A stretch of DNA of 54,384 nucleotides from Mycoemilia scoparia (lineage: Eukaryota; Kickxellomycota; Kickxellomycetes; Kickxellales; Kickxellaceae): assembly GCA_027575805.1 (NCBI GenBank), contig JANBPU010000108.1, positions 1 to 54,384 of the forward strand, in the 5' to 3' direction. This document shows positions 9,113 to 20,700 of the stretch, piece by piece (the first letter of the stretch is position 1; each line of letters starts with the position of its first letter). The notes below the pieces were generated by a model. The model did not search any database. It was not told the origin of the DNA and saw only the letters and a program-made list of their open reading frames with translations. The translations under genes were made by a program, and so were the position numbers.

Positions 9113-12100
9113 TTATGATGTAGATTCGAGGGCTTGACGCTTAGGGTTTGGCTCATCTGGATTAGTGGCGACCAAATTAGACGACTGCGATTGGTTCTTG
9201 CTCTCGTGGTTGCCATTTCCATTGGTGTTATCTGCGGGATTTAGTCCACTCGATGACTTTCTTTTCATAGCAGTCTTTACTTTGAGTTCAACGCTTGTAT
9301 TTACGTTTGCTGCTGCAGCGGCTTCAATGGCTTGTTTCTTCAAAGTTTGAAAAGAAGTAATACAGGAAGTTAGTATGGGGTAAAAATAAATCAGATATTA
9401 CTCCAGTAGAGATAAATACATCTAGAGAACTAACCTTTTTCATCATATCAATATAGCATGTTGCGTGATGTAATTCATTATTAAGGAACCTGGCATTTCT
9501 ACACATCCACTCTTCGTCCTCATCGCTCCAAAACATATCAAACTTTTCACGGCAAATTGGACACTTTTTGCTCTGGAAATCAGGGTTCACCACAACAATA
9601 TTTTTATTTCTAATTGCCTGTCTACTATCACCACCTGTGCTACCTTCGCCACCATCCGCTTCACCACCACCACCACCGCTATTCAAGTCATCGCCGTTTC
9701 CAGCTGCTACTCTTCCATTACTATATTCATCCAAACCAAGCTGCTTATCAATGTCCTCTGTTTCATCGTCATCATCATATGGGTTATAAGATTTCTTTTT
9801 GGAATCTGCTGATCCTTCTAATCCAAATAATGCAGCTTCGGACATTTCAACGTCTTCAATCTCCTTAGCACCTTCCCATGCTTCTAGAGAAACAAACCAT
9901 CCTCTGGGACGAATTTTTTGTAGTCGCTCCTTTGCTCTTCGGTTACGTCTAAAGTGCCAATCTAAATGTTCCTGCATTTTTGTCTTGTCCTGTTCTGTGG
10001 CATTTTTACAGCGCCATCCACATTGTCTACAGTTTAGTGGGTATCCTTCGTCGTATAGTGCTCTATATAGACCTGGTCGTTTTCTATATATGCATATATT
10101 TATAGCATGTTGATATCGAACTTGAAGACAAGTCTAAGCTTATAAATAGGGTGTAAAATGTCACTTACTTTTTGATATCTGACCGAGATAGAGAAATGGG
10201 CGGAACTAGCCCACCAGGCTGTGATGATATTATTGGAATTGCTGGTGCACCACTTATACCTCCGCTTAATACAACCGGCGGTGGGGGTGTTGCAGTAGCA
10301 ATTGTTGCTGCTGTTGTCACTGCAGAAGAAGCAGTGGTGGCCGGATATACTCCATATGCATTGGGAGCTGGTACAGGTGCTGCTGTAGCAGTACTAGAAA
10401 CTTGAACTCCTCCCATCATGTTGGATGCTGTATTATTAGTATTATTAAAGGTACCAATAGATTGCAAACTATCAAATAGGGCCATAATATCGACTGCTGG
10501 CTGCTGTGGTGCTGCTGTTACTGGTGCTGTTCCAGATGGTGCCTGCGTTGGTATTTGGGTGATTGTTTGTGCGGCCACTGGTGTGCCAGCCGATGTCGCC
10601 ATTGCAAGCAGCTGATCAAGTATTGAAGATGCCTGGCTAACAGCAGCAGCGCTTTGTGGTTGCGGTCTTGGTTGAGGTGGCTCTGGTCTGCTGAGCTTAA
10701 TCGAATAGCTTTCAGCAGTGTCGTAGACCTCCTTCCAGATCTCATAACGGCGTTGATCTGATACAGAATCTCGTAACTCTTCTTTTAGCTATCATTTCAT
10801 AAATAACAACATTGCATATATTCAGTTTGTATCAAATTTGGTATATATGTTTGGGCGCGTGTTTGTGTGCATTTTATTTTGTTTAAATAACAACAAAATC
10901 GATATAAGCATTGTGCATACGATGATAATGAAGATGATCTTACCTTTTCAACTTGCTTAATAGTGGCAGGAATGGCAGCATTTGATGGCGATTTTAAACG
11001 CTTCACTTGCATTTTGCCAATTAGCTTACACATATCGTCAAGTAATTCTTTCACGCCATCAGAACCGTTGGACACTGTTGCAGTGGTAGGCGTCTAAATA
11101 TATACATATATATGCATTTATGTATGGTAAGCAATAGTTCATCTTGGTAGGGTTGTTAATTACAAAAAGCGTATCAGCAAGGTTTGTAGGTAGGAGGGAG
11201 CCATATGTTTAGAGCTATGTTGTAAACATAAAAGCAGAACCCTGCTATCATCAAACTAGGGCTTTTATAGAATGGAAATAAGGATGCCAAAAATGCTATA
11301 AAAGCTATAAAAAACACGAGGTCTGGAGTGAGCCAATATGAGGGAGGCGCAAGTTCAAGCATAGTAGCGATTAGGTCGATGTTTAATAGAACACACTCCC
11401 AGTATCAGGGGCTCAGTTTTAAAGGTAGATAGAGTATAGCAGTGTTAAAAGAAATAACATATATACAAGCGGCTATCTGCCTTTAATAAGAAAACAAGTA
11501 AAAAGGGGATCTATATTCGCTATCGTATATTCAACAGGGGGCACATATATATAGACAACCCGGTGGCTGAATGATGATATGCGTATGTACCATGCGTGTG
11601 TTTGGTAGATGATGATGTGATAAGCACAGCAGCTCCTGCTGCTGATGAGACATATACAATAGACGCCGTGGCGTCCAATACACACGTACGAATAAAAGAA
11701 ACAATATATCCTAGTAGGGTTATAAGGCTGGCTTTGTATAAAACTGTATTTAGGCTTACCTTGTTACTCATAGCTCCAGACCTCGAAGACCTCCTGTGTC
11801 TTGGTTCAGAGCCAACAACTGAGCCAGCCGGGCTTTTCATAAAACTATTACTACTACTACTACTACTAACCTGTGAGTTATGTAAAGAACTTCCTAAGTC
11901 ATCCACTTTAGCTTCAGCTACAGCAGCTTTTAAACCATCAAGTATATGAATAGGAAACACGGGCGACCCACCAGCGCCTCCCTTATACCAAAGCGATAGA
12001 ACACGTTCGACCTTTTGTCGAATTTCAGGGGTGGCAGCCACCCAATAGTCCATAAACAGCTTATGAATAAGTGGTTTCAAAATATTGATATAAACACCTC

Positions 12101-12398
12101 CTATAACTTTACAAATCGAATCGAGGAGGTAGAAGGAGGGTAATTTTTCACCCAGCGGCGCAGTCGAAATCCTCTCGACAATGGCCTGAACAATAGCTTT
12201 AGCATGGGCAATGTTTTCCTTGGCAATTGAGGTTAGGCTGTGAATTTTTGGGCCGGAATTTATTGTCAGTTCGTTGAGTTCGTTTCTATAGTCATTGTAT
12301 AGTTCTTCTGAGGGACCAGACAATGGTGGAAAAGAAAACCTTGCTGTGGTGGCTGAGGGTGTGAAGGCAGAGGTGCCCCGTAGAGCAGAATTTGACAT
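9113..12398 (-). CDS. PCF11: Pcf11, cleavage and polyadenylation factor IA subunit
   Basis: Five exons (12398-11760, 11093-10944, 10788-10169, 10083-9435, 9337-9113) give a continuous 760-residue frame. Donors are GTAAGC, GTAAGA, GTAAGT and GTTAGT; every acceptor ends in AG and phases agree. Residues about 30-140 are a CTD-interacting domain, with NSGPKIHSLTSIAKENI and LPSFYLLDSICKVIGG. An Ala/Pro/Thr-rich middle follows. The C-terminal part has the two Pcf11 zinc modules: CRQCGWRC with HLDWHF, and CPICREKFDMFW with an HHATC ending. Pcf11 binds the phosphorylated RNA polymerase II tail and links 3' end cleavage to transcription termination. Yeast Pcf11 is 626 residues, so the size is plausible. 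The first intron is long (666 bp); an extra small exon in it cannot be excluded. Confidence 0.88.
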
Positions 12399-13572
12399 TA
12401 AAAATTGCGCGTGCGCTGTAATTTAGATTTTCAAAATTATGTGTATTTGGGGCTAAATAAAAGAAAGATAAAATAGTGGGTGTGTGGAAAATAAAGAAAC
12501 AAGAGGGGTATTTGTCCAATATCATTGTCTAGCCCATTTCTTTTGTAGGGGACTGATATGATTTGTTTGTTAAGCGCGCAGCAGCTGAAATCACAATAAT
12601 CAGTCAATTGGATTTGGGCTCACACGCTTTGATTGCGTGTATAGGGTCGTTTCACTACTGATCAATTGCACAATGACTTCAGATAAACTATCTTGTTACT
12701 CTTAGGAATGCTGATAATACTTTATTTCACAACACAACAGACAAAAAGGGGTCCCTAAAAATATACCATAAACTTGAAAAGTAATTAATAAAAATTGTAA
12801 AAGTTCTGATGTATGTTGAGAGACATATATATATATATATTTTTCTTCAAGGAAGGTGTGAAGCTGACTTTTCTCTTGAATGTGTGTATGTATCGTTGTC
12901 ATTGTTACTTGATTCTTACTAACTATTGATTATTATTATTGTTATTTCTTCTGTATGCATGTGTACGTACTTTTTATTGTTAATTTTTAATAGTACTTCT
13001 TAAGGGCCTTTAACGCCTAATAACTTGCGAGATAAAGCCAAAAGTAAGCTTGTGATCCAATAAATTTTAGCATTTCTATAGTTAGATGCCTTTAAATGGC
13101 ATACTGGTAGTCCTTTTACTAATGTATAGTGACAAAGGGTGTCGTTTTCAAGATTCTGAGTAAATCTACACTTGACTTCATAGAATGTTGCAAAAGTGAC
13201 ACTATTAAATTGTTATATTGATCAATGCTGATTTGTTGAATCAATCAAAAACACTCTTTGCCATTTTTCCTAGATACAAATGTCTATTCTGAGACTAGCT
13301 TATTGGTGACTTTATTTAGATAAATTGCATATAGCATTAGATAAAATTAATCACCATGAAGTAACTTGGAAGGAAGGGGACATTTATGTGTATTAAACAA
13401 TTAGCTGGACTTTTTTTAAATAATTAGCCCATAACAGACATACATCTTTTGATGCAGACAACTATGTTATTTTTTATGAAAAATAAACCTACAATACACA
13501 CGCACTCATCATTAGCTACCTAACATCCGGCGACAAAGAGTACTATTATAAAAGCACAAAAACAAACGAGAT
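12399..13572. other. divergent intergenic region PCF11/BET3
   Basis: This 1.17-kb region should hold both promoters. It contains a short AT run near 12826-12839 and an imperfect hairpin at 13139-13202. No gene or other repeat is supported. Confidence 0.4.
13139..13202. repeat. imperfect palindrome (hairpin)
   Basis: The left arm GTGTCGTTTTCAAGATTCT (13139-13157) pairs with the right arm AGAATGTTGCAAAAGTGACAC (13182-13202), with two one-base bulges and a few mismatches around a 24-base loop. It resembles the layout of the MITE-like elements, but the sequence is different and I see no second copy. Confidence 0.55.
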
Positions 13573-14336
13573 ATGTCTAGGTCACTTGAAGAAATTGGTC
13601 AAGAAGCGTGGAAATCCAAGGTCGAGAAAGTTGTAAGCAATCCATTTTATATTATCCAAAATTACAATCCTAATACTCAACCAGACCGCTTCAAGCGCTT
13701 TTTAACTTAAACTAATATATGGCTGCAATAGAATCTTGAGGTTTTTGCTTTTACCTACGGATCGCTAGTTGTCCAGCTTATCAAAGACTACGAGGATTAT
13801 GAACAAGTTAATAATAAGCTAGAAAAGATGTAAGCACTAGTGAATGGCCAACTATTTTGCTGTTATCTAACCAGAGCGCATTTACTAACAAATAGATCCA
13901 TATAAAAAGGGGATATAATATTGGAATTCGGTTGATCGACGATTTTTTGGCTCGCACTAGCAGTACCAGTAATAACGTAAACAGATGCGAAACATTTGAA
14001 GAGGCAATGGAGGTAATGGCCAAAGTAGCATTCCAAATGTTTTTAAACATTCAACCAAAGGTCGCAATCAGCGGTGCAAATTCTGATGAATGCTTATTGG
14101 AGCTGGAAACAAATCCACTAAACGAATTTGTTGAACTTCCACCGGCTGTTGCAGAGGGAGGATTGTGGTATTCAAACGTCTTATGTGGGGTTATTCGAGG
14201 TGCCTTGGAAATGATCCAAATGGAGGTTAAGGCTGAGTTTGTTAGTGATGTTTTAAGATCCAGCGATAACACGACTTTGATTCGTATAAAGTTGATTAAG
14301 ATTTTGGATGAAGAGGTGCCTATCGAAGAGGATTAG
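13573..14336 (+). CDS. BET3: TRAPP complex subunit Bet3 (TRAPPC3)
   Basis: Three exons (13573-13632, 13732-13829, 13910-14336) encode 194 residues; donors GTAAGC and GTAAGC, acceptors AATAG and AAAAAG. The product aligns from memory along the whole TRAPPC3 family: VFAFTYGSLVVQLIKDYED, then GYNIGIRLIDDFLAR, a Cys at about position 79 in the place of the conserved buried (palmitoylated) cysteine, MAKVAFQMFLNI, and NVLCGVIRGALEMIQMEV. Bet3 is a core of the TRAPP tethering complexes, which act as guanine nucleotide exchange factors for Ypt1/Rab1 in ER-to-Golgi traffic. The length is the usual 180-195 residues. Confidence 0.94.
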
Positions 14337-14654
14337 GCTACTAGAGGGATGAATTAAAAATATTTGTTCATGGTCATCTATCAATTTTCTATTCTAGTTA
14401 TATTTTAATAAAAGGTTGTTATTTGTTGTATCTACTATTGTTGCTGGTATATACCTAATGTTAATGATTAGGTTAGTTGAGAAATTACTTGAAAGGCGCG
14501 CGGGGTGAATATACTTTTAAAAGTGACCCCATAATACCTTATTGAAAATCCGTGTTCATCAAGGAGTTTAAAAACCACAGTCCAAGATCAAAAAAATTCT
14601 TTTCAAAACAAAAATACTCCAAGGACTGCTGTGAATACGTACGTATAAATAGTA

Positions 14655-16628
14655 ATGGTAAGCAATTGACCACCTTGCAAACATTTAAAGACAGCGGTAA
14701 CTATATAAATAACGACCGTCTAATATTAATCCGTATATAGCCTAAAGATGTTGAAAACGAAGATGCTGGTCCTATCATCCCAGTTCCAAAGTCAATTAGA
14801 TTTAAGGAACACTGCTTGGATGTAGCATTCAATCCAGGAAACGATCTAATTGCTACATCACTTATAACTGGCCACGTATTCCTGTAAGTCCTCTATAAAC
14901 CTTATATTAACTGTGTAACAAAGTAATGGTATTGGCTCAGCATACAACCAAGTATATCTACAAATTTCTAACTCTCTTTGAATATTGTTTTTGGCTGTTA
15001 TTGTTATTGTTATTATTTTGGCTATTGTAGACATAAATATTCACCAGATGGAAATAAGCGTGTATATCATACAAGAGCACACAAAAAGTCATGCCGTAGT
15101 CTTGCATTTAGTGTTGATGGTGAAGGTAATATAAAACTATAGGTTGAAGATTTTCGAGAGTAAATATATGTTTTTAAGTAGCTATGGACAACTCTGTATT
15201 TATAATTGTAAATCGTGTTGTTTATAGATTTATATACGGCTTCAAAAGATAAATCATGGAAAGTGTTGGACCTTGAAACTGGCAAAGAAAAATATCATGA
15301 ACAAGAAGCACACAAGTAAGTTATAGAGTCTATTATGAGTATATTTTTTTAGAAATCAAGTGATGGTACCTGTATGAGTTTAAATACTAAAATTGCATTT
15401 TTAAAATTTGTTTTGAGTATAGTAAGGCTGTTAACATAATAAAACCTGTTAATGAGCAGATCATAGCCACAGGTGATGACGACGGTTGCGTAAAAGTATG
15501 TCATTGACCATTACGATATCCACAGATATTTGGTAAATTTCCAATCAAATCACACAATATTTGCAACCATTTTGTATAGCTCTGGGATATCCGACAAAAC
15601 AAACAAGCCTTTGAGTACAAGGAACACGTTGATTTTATATCCGACATGGCATTTAATGACCAAAAAAGACATTTGTTGGCAACCAGGTTAGTGATAGTCT
15701 ATATACCAATTGCCCAATACCAAAGTAATATACTTACATAATATATATATATATATATATATACAATACAAATGTACATAGCGGGGATGGCTGTTTATCA
15801 GTATATGATGTCAGAAAATCTAAACCATTCGACGTCTCAGACAACCAGGATGATGAGCTTTTGTCAGTGGCTCTAATGATGAATGGCAAAAAAGTAATAA
15901 CTGGTACCCAAGGCGGCGTATTGGGAATATTTTCGTATGGAATGTTTGGCGACGTTACTGACCGATTCCCAGGCCATCCCCAAAGTATCGATACTATTTG
16001 TAAGTTATCCGAAGATATGATGGTTACGGGGTCAAGTGATGGAATATTGCGTATAATCCGGATCTTTCCAAACAAGCTGTTGGGAGTTGCTGGTGAGCAT
16101 GGAGAGTTTCCTATTGAAAAGGTTGTGTTGAGCTGGGATCAGAATTATTTGGCTAGTTGCTCGCATGACAATACGGTGAAATTTTGGGACATTGCGTATA
16201 TGTTTAATGAGGAAGAAGAAGACGGTGAGGAAGGGGATGATAATAAAAATAGTGATAAAGGTGAAGACGAAGATGGTGGCAATGATGATGATAGCGAAGA
16301 CTTGGATGCTATTATTTCTGAATTCAAGCAGAGAGATGCTATTGAACTCCAAAATAAACAAAAAGGAAAGGATAAGGATGACAGTGAAGGTGACAATGAA
16401 GGCAAGCCAGACCAAACAAAGGAGCAGCAGCAGCAGCAGCAGCTCAAGAGGTCATCGGAAAACGACGAAACCAAGGACCAGGACGATAGTGAAGACGATA
16501 GCGATGATGGCGACGATAGTGGTGCTGAAGAATCCAAAAAGAAAAAGAAGCGCAAGAAGCACCAGGAACGCAACAAGGTCAAGAATGCAAAAAAGCAACA
16601 AAATAATAAATTCTTTTCTGATCTCTAA
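14655..16628 (+). CDS. JIP5: WDR55/Jip5-type WD40 protein, ribosome biogenesis
   Basis: Seven coding exons: 14655-14657, 14741-14883, 15031-15125, 15228-15315, 15423-15495, 15580-15686 and 15782-16628; 451 residues. The first coding exon is only the ATG, followed directly by GTAAGC; the next exon opens in frame with PKDVENEDAGPIIPVPKSIRF. All junctions keep phase. WD repeats are recognisable by CLDVAFNPGNDLIATS, SCRSLAFSVDGEDLYTASKD, LWDIRQNK, DMAFNDQKRHLLATSGDGCL and NYLASCSHDNTVKFWD. After the propeller there is an acidic low-complexity tail with a run of six Gln and a basic KKKKKRKKHQERNK end that looks like a nucleolar signal. WDR55/Jip5 proteins act in rRNA processing and 60S biogenesis. 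The intron before the last exon contains an AT microsatellite. Confidence 0.85.
15741..15763. repeat. (AT)n microsatellite in a JIP5 intron
   Basis: Eleven AT units within the sixth intron, about 18 bp upstream of the acceptor AG at 15780-15781. Confidence 0.95.
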
Positions 16629-17035
16629 ACTTGTTTTTCTAAAATGTGTTTGAATCTTTCAAAATTTATCTAATAAAAGATGTCCAAGCTATTAATCTGT
16701 GGGTTAGGTTTCTAGTACTATCATCATAATAACTCTAACATAGGAGGGACATGAACAGGGCCTTTTGTTAGGATTGAGGGATTATGCCAGCAAGTAAACT
16801 TGTCATAAAGTAAATCTCTAGCTATTAACGCAAATATCACGTCATCAACAGCCTATTGGCTACCCTTGATCGACCACTAATAGATACTACCAAAAACCCT
16901 ATGTGCTTGTGATGATAAATCAAACTGAACTCTCACAGACAAGAGGCAGCTACTACTGCTGTTTCTATTCTTTTCCTTTAATCATCATCACTCTTATATT
17001 TTTATACTTTGTTGCTGTATACATATTTACATAAA
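16629..17035. other. intergenic JIP5/rhodanese
   Basis: A 0.4-kb spacer between two plus-strand genes. AATAAAAGA near 16671 could act as the JIP5 polyadenylation signal. Nothing else is seen. Confidence 0.4.
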
Positions 17036-17635
17036 ATGGCTTTGTTTGTTGCCTCCAAGTCTTTCAAATCTACTCTTGCCACCAGGTCTACCAATCTTCT
17101 TCAGCCCTTGGCTCTTCGTTTCTACGCTACCAAGCCCGATGTATCTTTCAACGAACTTCAAAAGCTAATCCATGGTGTAGCACCTCAGGTAAGTATCTCT
17201 TTGGTGTTATTTAGTTAGTGAGCTATTATGTAGATGATTAAACAAACAAGAATGAGAAATTCTTGGACAGCAATGTCTAATAGCCCCTAACCAACCCATC
17301 GTGTATAAACATATAAACTTGTGTAGAAATACGTATTGATCGATGTTCGTGAGCCCAACGAAGTAGCTCAAGGAAAAATCCCCACTGCAGTCCATGTTCC
17401 ATTGGGCGAAGTCGCTCAAGCATTCCAATTAAACTCCACTGATTTCAAAGCAAAGTATGGTATTCCCAAACCAACCAGCGATATCGAAACCGTGTTTTAT
17501 TGCAGATCGGGAAAGCGCAGCAGCAGTGCAATTGAAGCTGTTGAAAAGTTGGGCCAAGACCTCACTTTGCGCAATTTCAGAGGCAGCTGGTTGGAGTACT
17601 CTGCAAACGCACTCAAAGATCAAACGCTTGTTTAA
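17036..17635 (+). CDS. mitochondrial rhodanese-domain sulfurtransferase (RDL/TSTD-like)
   Basis: Two exons (17036-17188 and 17327-17635) encode 153 residues; donor GTAAGT, acceptor TGTGTAG. Residues 1 to about 33 are rich in Ser, Thr, Arg and Lys with no acids, like a mitochondrial presequence. A single rhodanese domain follows: KYVLIDVREPNEVAQGKIP at its start, then the active-site loop YCRSGKRSSSA with catalytic Cys at about 110, and LRNFRGSWLEYSA at the end. Single-domain rhodaneses of this type move sulfane sulfur between thiosulfate, glutathione persulfide and acceptors (family knowledge). The length fits the yeast RDL1/RDL2 and human TSTD1 group; orthology to one of them is not decided. 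Confidence 0.9.
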
Positions 17636-17726
17636 CTTAATTTATTTATGGTGTGTTTATAGCTTATGTTATCATAAAAGTAACAAACAATTAGCTTTAT
17701 TAGAATATATAAACCAAGCTTAGAGA

Positions 17727-20700
17727 TTAAAAGTTCAATGCTGATGATGTCGATGTAGATTTAGTTTTGGGGAAAATTTTGTTGATAATGAGGTTTTCAA
17801 GCTCATGGACACCAACACTTGCATTATATCTAGCAATTTCATCAGTCTCTGTGTGCAAACTGGTTTGGAGTTGGTCGAATATCGTAGATAGCATCTCTCG
17901 GTCGATTCTTTCGAATAATTTTGATCCATGGCCTTTTAGTAGAGAAACCAAAAAGTATATAGCTGCTCTTCGTATCACACTAAGCTTGGTATTATTAGCT
18001 GTCATAACCAGGATCTCAGAAATGTATCGAACTATTGTATCAATCCATTTGTGGGACGATAGGGGCGAAATTTCACACATGGCGCCAAGAATTGATATTG
18101 CCGATTGAATTATATTTATATTATCTTGTACTTCTTGTTCCTGGTGCTGCTTGGTAGTGGCGGCAGAAGCGGATGTGTTGATGGTAGTTTTGTTTAGTAT
18201 ATCGATTAGTTGGGGAACAATTAGATCACTGTATTTGGCTAACGCCAATCCGCTTCTTTGTGCAATATGTAGCAGAGCTTCGCCAACATGAAGTCTAGTA
18301 TCAGCCGACAGAGAACTATCTTTGTACATTTCCAAAATCTTTGGTAGGAATTTGGATCCATAGGCATCTACGAATGATGCTAACCCTTTGATGGCATTTA
18401 GATAGATAAAGCTGTCTTCATTTTGGATCATGCGAGCAAAGATTGTCATTATATCGTCAAGTTTTGTTGCACTGTTGATGTCCATATTAGTACTCGAAGT
18501 GGTGGCGGAAGCAGGGGTGGTTGACTCTGTAAGGATTGGGTTCTTTTCTAACACCATTTGACGTAGCAAGACTAAGCCGTGGGCTTTTACAGGTATGGCT
18601 TCGTCCTGGATATCACGTAAAGCTTGAGCATACAATTCTAGCGATTCTTTTCTATTTTGGTCCTGATCTTCACCAGTGGCCATATCTTTCTCTTCTACAT
18701 GATCGTCAGGGTTGTTGATAGATGCGAGGGTTTTAAAGATACGACTTTGCATTATGATTTCAGAGGATAAACCAGAAACGATTTGGCTTTTAGCGTATAT
18801 TTTGCCAATTGATTTAACGTGCTGACATACTCTGTCAAGATTGTCTAATGCTCTTTTATCCCACTTATCGCTATATGACGTTGTTGTAGGTTTTGAAGTA
18901 GGCTGTGATGATGGTATGGGTGGTTCTGACAAAAGTACAGATAAGAGTGTTAATACCACTAGTACAGTTTCTGTATCTCCAAGTTGTTCTTCATTTATAT
19001 TATCTAGATTAAGCCCAGTTCCGTCGCCGCCAGTGGCCCCAACATTCTTTAGATTTTCTAGCAACGATGTGGTGCTCGTCAAGCTTGGGTCTTTATCATC
19101 ATCCTTATCGATATCCATTTTGTCAACATCCACATCGACGGGTGGGTTAGCGACTATCTGCTCCAGAATAGTTTCAATAGCACCAAGAATCTCAAGCGGC
19201 TTATTTAATATCCTTGGGCCTATTTGATCAACCATAGCCATCAAAGCTTGGGATACTAACCACCATTTTGTGACGTGTTTCTTTTGTTCAGATTCAGATG
19301 TAAATGTGCTAACCACTCCGCCCATCAATTCAACAGCATTGGCTTCTGATTGCTTGTTTGGTTCAATGTAGAGCTGCCATCTTGCTGTATATTCTTGAAG
19401 AAATAAAACAAATATCTGCCCAGCTATTTGTTGATACTTTTTGGCGGAAATGAAATCAATGAATGCATTGAGGTTTAATTTTGTTTGAAGTTTATCTTGC
19501 TCTTCATATTCGTCCTCACCGTTTCCTTCTTGTTTGATGGTACCAGCGTTGCTGTCAATGATCTGTTGGCTTGGCCACACAAGGATGACCCCTCCTTCGC
19601 TGACGACATCAAACACTGGAACAATAAAACTTGTGTCCTGATTCGGTGACGATGAAGAGTCATCATCGAAATCTTCACCACGAATAGTAAACACCAATTC
19701 CTTTACCGATTTAATAATTTGAGTGTCCATGGAATATTCAAAATAGACATCCAAGATTCGTGCAACTTGGTTTTTCATAACAAGATTCTGCTGTTGCTGA
19801 GGCTGCTTTTTCGTTTTCTCCCACAAAAAGGAATAGAGATGAAACAGTTGGACAAATATCGGTCCAATAAGTGTTTTCAAAAGAAGCTGGTATTCAGGAA
19901 CCATATTTCGTACAAGGGCTTCATCAGACATCAGGTACAGGAAATATATAATATAGCGCAATTCCTTGTATGGTATCAATATATCTTTTTGGTCAATCAT
20001 TATCGTTGCAGTTTTGGTGTCTTTGGACTTGATTTCTTGGATCAATGGACTCTTGCCTTTTGGTTTAATCGAAGTTGTAGAGCTACCAGGTAATCGAAGT
20101 CCACCATCAAGTTTCATATCACTATCGCTATCATCGACCTGCATTGATGAATCGGACAAACATTGGCTTGCTTTCTTGCTTTCCGAATTTGGTTTATTAA
20201 TTGATTTATGCAACCTCCATTTATTAAGTACTTGTGTTATAGGCTTAACCACATTTTGAACAAACAATGGCTCTCTGGTATTAAACAACTGAGCAATGAT
20301 ACATGCTGATGCTTTACATTGCCTTTCTCCTCGTTCTTTTTCATTATCATTGGTAGGATCGTTATTCTGGTCTTTCCCAGCAATTGATTTACCATTATTA
20401 TCTGCAGAATTGGTATCAGAATTTCGATATATTCGATCAGAATCCCGTTTGAAAATATTTTTCAGTGATTCACACATATTAGTAATATATGTATTAGCGT
20501 CAATATCCGAAGGAGGCGTTAAAATGATATTCATGGTTTTATCCAACTTTTGAGCAGTTAGTTGGCTTTGGTCTCTACCAGTACCGCTGCTATCATTGTC
20601 TTCGCTGTTGACCAAAAAACTAATAGCAACTTCAACTCCATGTGGCCTCAACACCAATCTTGACAAGAATTTGCTGCATAGTTTTATATACCACAATGGT

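Noticed and set aside
11174..11362. Hydrophobic minus-strand frame inside the first PCF11 intron
   Set aside because: Does not join in phase with the flanking PCF11 exons and has no membrane-gene context.
16145..16582. 145-codon Ser/Leu-rich frame antisense to JIP5
   Set aside because: Mirror of the acidic low-complexity tail of the real WD40 protein; typical shadow frame.
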